A DNA stretch of 33,995 nt from Deltaproteobacteria bacterium (GTDB taxonomy: Bacteria > Desulfobacterota > Desulfuromonadia > Desulfuromonadales > JAAYDE01), in the NCBI GenBank assembly GCA_012729375.1, contig JAAYDE010000088.1, positions 1-33,995 on the forward strand, written 5' to 3'. The notes below the pieces were generated by a model. It was given only the letters and a program-made list of their open reading frames with translations. It made no database searches and had not been told where the DNA came from. Of this stretch, positions 31,992 to 33,995 are shown one piece after another (position 1 is the stretch's first letter; each line of letters begins with the position of its first letter). The translations under genes were made by a program, and so were the position numbers.

Positions 31992-32852
31992 ATGAATAAA
32001 ATCTCGGAAGGCATGAAAAATCTGAAAATCCGCAGAATGAAAAGCGAAGAAGTTGACTTCGCTATTGAGATGGCAATTGCCGAAGGCTGGAATCCCGGTA
32101 TCCATGATGGAGAACTTTTTTACGAAACTGACCCAGAGGGCTTTTTTATCGCAGAACTTGGAGGCAAGCCAGTAGGCTGTGCCTCAGCCGTTGCATATGA
32201 TGATAAATTTGGTTTTCTCGGGCTATATGTGGTCAAACCCGAATTCAGAAGAAAAGAAATCGGAATGAAACTAACCGAAAAATGCCTGGAGCACCTGGGG
32301 GAAAGGAATATAGGACTTGACGGAGTTGTGGAAAACGAAAAAAAGTACCAGAAAGTGATGAAATTTAGGTCCTCTTACAGTAACCTGCGTTTTGAAGGCA
32401 AAGGAGCAGGAGAAATCCCCGAAGGACTGGTAGAAATCTCGGAAATCGCTTTTGAAAAGCTGACCGAGTATGATAGGAGGATGTTTCCTGCTCCACGGCA
32501 TGGTTTTCTGGAAAAATGGATCAAACAACCAGCCTCATACGCTTTTGCAGCCATGGAAGCAGGAAATCTTAAAGGGTATGGTGTTATAAGAAAATGCCGG
32601 CAGGGCTATAAAATAGGCCCTCTTTTCGCGGACATGGGGAGTACGGCAGAAAAAATTTTCATGGCGCTCAAGGCTTCAGTTCCTGAGCAAAACTTTTATT
32701 TTGACGTCCCCGAGCCAAATAAAAAAGCAATGGAAATAGCAAAGAAATACAATATGAATGTGATGTTCAGGACTATACGAATGTACAGCCGGGAAGAGCC
32801 TGACATCGAACTCGACAAGGTTTATGGGGTTACAAGTTTCGAACTCGGATAA
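31992..32852 (+). CDS. GNAT-family N-acetyltransferase, probably horizontally acquired
   Basis: A 286-residue protein with an N-terminal GNAT domain: IRRMKSEEVDFAIEMA opens it, and an acetyl-CoA-binding segment LYVVKPEFRRKEIGMKL lies at about 77-93. A second, YitH-like half (about 140-286) follows. It transfers an acetyl group to an unknown acceptor. Codon use is unlike its neighbours, with many AGA, AGG, ATA and AAA codons, and the wording of the protein reminds me of Methanosarcina GNATs; I infer transfer from an archaeon or a low-GC donor. GGGGAG lies 13 bases before the ATG; an ATG at 32013 is possible. It interrupts the usual rlmB-tRNA order. Confidence 0.75.
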   Translation: MNKISEGMKNLKIRRMKSEEVDFAIEMAIAEGWNPGIHDGELFYETDPEGFFIAELGGKPVGCASAVAYDDKFGFLGLYVVKPEFRRKEIGMKLTEKCLEHLGERNIGLDGVVENEKKYQKVMKFRSSYSNLRFEGKGAGEIPEGLVEISEIAFEKLTEYDRRMFPAPRHGFLEKWIKQPASYAFAAMEAGNLKGYGVIRKCRQGYKIGPLFADMGSTAEKIFMALKASVPEQNFYFDVPEPNKKAMEIAKKYNMNVMFRTIRMYSREEPDIELDKVYGVTSFELG

Positions 32853-32909
32853 ATGACCCGGATACGTGGTCCATTTATCTGTTGGTTGCTTTTTGCCCGT
32901 TTTGTCGAT

Positions 32910-32947
32910 CTCAACAGCCGGAAGACTTCCGGTTACGCTCTGTTGAG
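32910..32947. repeat. Nested hairpin after the acetyltransferase gene
   Basis: CTCAACAG (32910-32917) pairs perfectly with CTGTTGAG (32940-32947). Inside it CCGGAA (32918-32923) and TTCCGG (32927-32932) form a second stem with a three-base loop. There is no T-tail. It lies 58 bases after the stop codon, at the right edge of the A+T-rich segment, and may be a 3'-end structure or a trace of the insertion. Confidence 0.5.
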
Positions 32948-32998
32948 CAGGGATCCCAAGGAGCTCAGGCCAAAAGCTGTAAATTCTCGGGAGAGAGT

Positions 32999-33148
32999 TG
33001 CGAAAATAAGGGGCGGTGTCAGCAGATCGGTGGTATCTGTGCCGCCCTGCTGCCGAGTCCCATAGCGGTGAAGGTCCCGTCCCTGAACCTTTCGACGGCG
33101 GGCTCCGTGGCCCTGTTCGAGGCGGTGCGGCGGAAAGAACGGAGATGA
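32999..33148 (+). pseudogene. Remnant of the 3' end of an rlmB-like gene
   Basis: Fifty codons ending in TGA align without a gap to the last 50 codons of the intact rlmB at 31522-31671. By hand count 28 of 49 residues are identical, including CE..KG (motif 2), Q-I, A-L-L, the S-L-N-x-S core of motif 3 and SVALFEAVR. Upstream the similarity stops, and no start codon or complete domain exists, so it cannot make an enzyme. It ends 33 bases before the tRNA promoter, the place where rlmB itself would be expected to end. It is either a diverged partial duplication or the tail of an older rlmB displaced by the present copy. Confidence 0.75.
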
Positions 33149-33263
33149 GCGCATCTGCGCCGCCTCCAAACCCTTTAGGTTTGACAAAAAGAGTCATTCA
33201 CATATAGTGATTATCAGGGTTCCCGGCGGCAAATTTTGCTTGCAATTTGCAGATCGGTGGTAT
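33022..33263 (+). repeat. 15-base direct repeat flanking the tRNA promoter
   Basis: GCAGATCGGTGGTAT occurs at 33022-33036, inside the rlmB remnant, and again at 33249-33263, in the leader of the tRNA cluster, 17 bases before tRNA-Thr. The copies are 227 bases apart in the same direction. The second copy runs into the palindrome GGTATATATACC (33259-33270). The intact rlmB lacks this exact sequence. Confidence 0.6.
33181..33208 (+). promoter_or_regulatory. Promoter of the tRNA-tuf cluster
   Basis: A perfect TTGACA (33181-33186) and TATAGT (33203-33208, five of six consensus bases) lie 16 bases apart. Transcription would begin near 33215, about 65 bases before the first tRNA. It probably drives all four tRNAs and perhaps tuf. 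Confidence 0.65.
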
Positions 33264-33279
33264 ATATACCTTGCCTTGT

Positions 33280-33355
33280 GCTGGCGTAGCTCAATCGGTA
33301 GAGCAGCTGACTTGTAATCAGCAGGTTGCGGGTTCAATTCCTGTCGCCAGCTCCA
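33280..33355 (+). tRNA. tRNA-Thr (anticodon TGT)
   Basis: The cloverleaf is complete: acceptor GCTGGCG with CGCCAGC, D-arm GCTC/GAGC, anticodon stem GCTGA/TCAGC with loop CTTGTAA, and T-loop TTCAATT. The CCA end is encoded (33353-33355). The anticodon TGT reads ACA threonine codons. First tRNA of the cluster. Confidence 0.96.
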
Positions 33356-33400
33356 TTGAGCCGAGTTCCGGCAAAGTTCTTTCAATCACGAAATTCATCT

Positions 33401-33485
<85 letters not shown>

Positions 33486-33609
33486 AAAAAGTCACTTCCG
33501 GATGAAGGTTGGCGATGGGTTGGCAGGAGGCCCTGATGAGAGGGGCCGCCGGGACTGCGGCCATGGCTGATGCGGAATCCTCGACGATTCACCGAATGGC
33601 TCTGGTTGG

Positions 33610-33686
33610 GCGGGAATAGCTCAGTTGGCTAGAGCATCAGCCTTCCAAGCTGAGGGTCGCGGGTTCGAGTCCCGTTTCCCGCTCCA
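33610..33686 (+). tRNA. tRNA-Gly (anticodon TCC)
   Basis: Acceptor GCGGGAA pairs with TTCCCGC, the anticodon stem CAGC/GCTG carries loop CTTCCAA, and the T-arm is CGGGTTCGAGTCCCG. The CCA end is encoded. The anticodon TCC reads GGA and GGG glycine codons. Confidence 0.96.
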
Positions 33687-33722
33687 GAATCGGTATCGTT
33701 TGTGTTGGATAAAGCGTGATAG

Positions 33723-33798
<76 letters not shown>

Positions 33799-33885
33799 TT
33801 TTCTTTTTATCCCAGGGTCAATTTCCGAAACAAAACAATACAAGCAGGCTGACCAGCCGCAAGGTTCTCAAGGAGGGTAATCGCG

Positions 33886-33995
33886 ATGGCAAAGGAGAAA
33901 TTTCAGAGGACGAAGCCTCACGTGAACATCGGGACGATAGGTCACGTCGACCACGGCAAGACGACGCTGACGGCGGCGATCACGAAGGTGATGGC
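33886..33995 (+). CDS. tuf: Elongation factor Tu (5' part only)
   Basis: The first 36 codons of EF-Tu, cut by the window edge. EF-Tu is the GTPase that carries aminoacyl-tRNA to the ribosome. The opening [20 protein letters not shown] is typical, followed by the G1 phosphate loop GHVDHGKT (residues 19-26). A strong AAGGAGGG lies about nine bases before the ATG. It follows the tRNA cluster by 87 bases and is probably co-transcribed with it. Confidence 0.97.
   Translation, partial: MAKEKFQRTKPHVNIGTIGHVDHGKTTLTAAITKVM

Noticed and set aside
32909..32948. Possible integron attC site
   Set aside because: One core box fits GTTRRRY, but the partner box does not, the element is only 40 bases and no integrase is present.

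Overview
The window is a stretch of bacterial chromosome with fairly high GC. It is Gram-negative: it carries a lipid A acyltransferase, two lipopolysaccharide-kinase-like genes and a TRAP transporter with a periplasmic binding protein. The right end reads ispG ... proS - DUF4388 gene - pyrF - rlmB - tRNA-Thr/Tyr/Gly/Thr - tuf. From memory this resembles the order in Geobacter, Pelobacter and Desulfuromonas relatives, so my best guess is an anaerobic member of Desulfuromonadales. That is inference from gene content and order; no 16S gene is present.

Left part (1-9700): a small cysteine-rich protein behind a good promoter; a leftward pair made of an HD-domain hydrolase and a Kdo/WaaP-type kinase; a divergent InaA-type kinase-like gene; a DUF2062 membrane protein; a 49-residue membrane peptide; a DUF4332 helix-hairpin-helix protein; then leftward genes for an LpxL-type acyltransferase and for an ABC-2 exporter (ATPase and permease) followed by a medium-chain acyl-CoA synthetase. 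The theme is cell envelope and fatty-acyl handling.

Middle part (9700-20630): xerC; an overlapping trio of alpha/beta hydrolase, YjbQ-type protein and DUF362 ferredoxin-like protein; a leftward PAS-SprT pair; a complete DctP-DctQ-DctM TRAP transporter with a UspA gene and a terminator-like hairpin after dctP; convergent acetate kinase; and ispG behind its own promoter.

Accessory part (20630-27081): this block lies between ispG and proS. It has a short MgtE-like CBS protein, a secF without secD, two divergent small exported proteins of unknown function, a MarR regulator, a small exported beta-rich protein, a shikimate-kinase-family protein and a SurE-family nucleotidase. Several intergenic regions here carry inverted repeats or RNA-like stems.

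Right part (27214-33995): proS, a DUF4388 protein, pyrF and rlmB are tightly packed. Then an A+T-rich segment with an N-acetyltransferase gene interrupts the run. After it comes a 50-codon remnant that is colinear, without gaps, with the 3' end of the intact rlmB upstream. The remnant sits just before the tRNA promoter, where the tail of rlmB would be expected. This rlmB-tail duplication (or gene replacement) around a foreign-looking gene is the most unusual structure I found. The tRNA cluster and the first 36 codons of tuf close the window.
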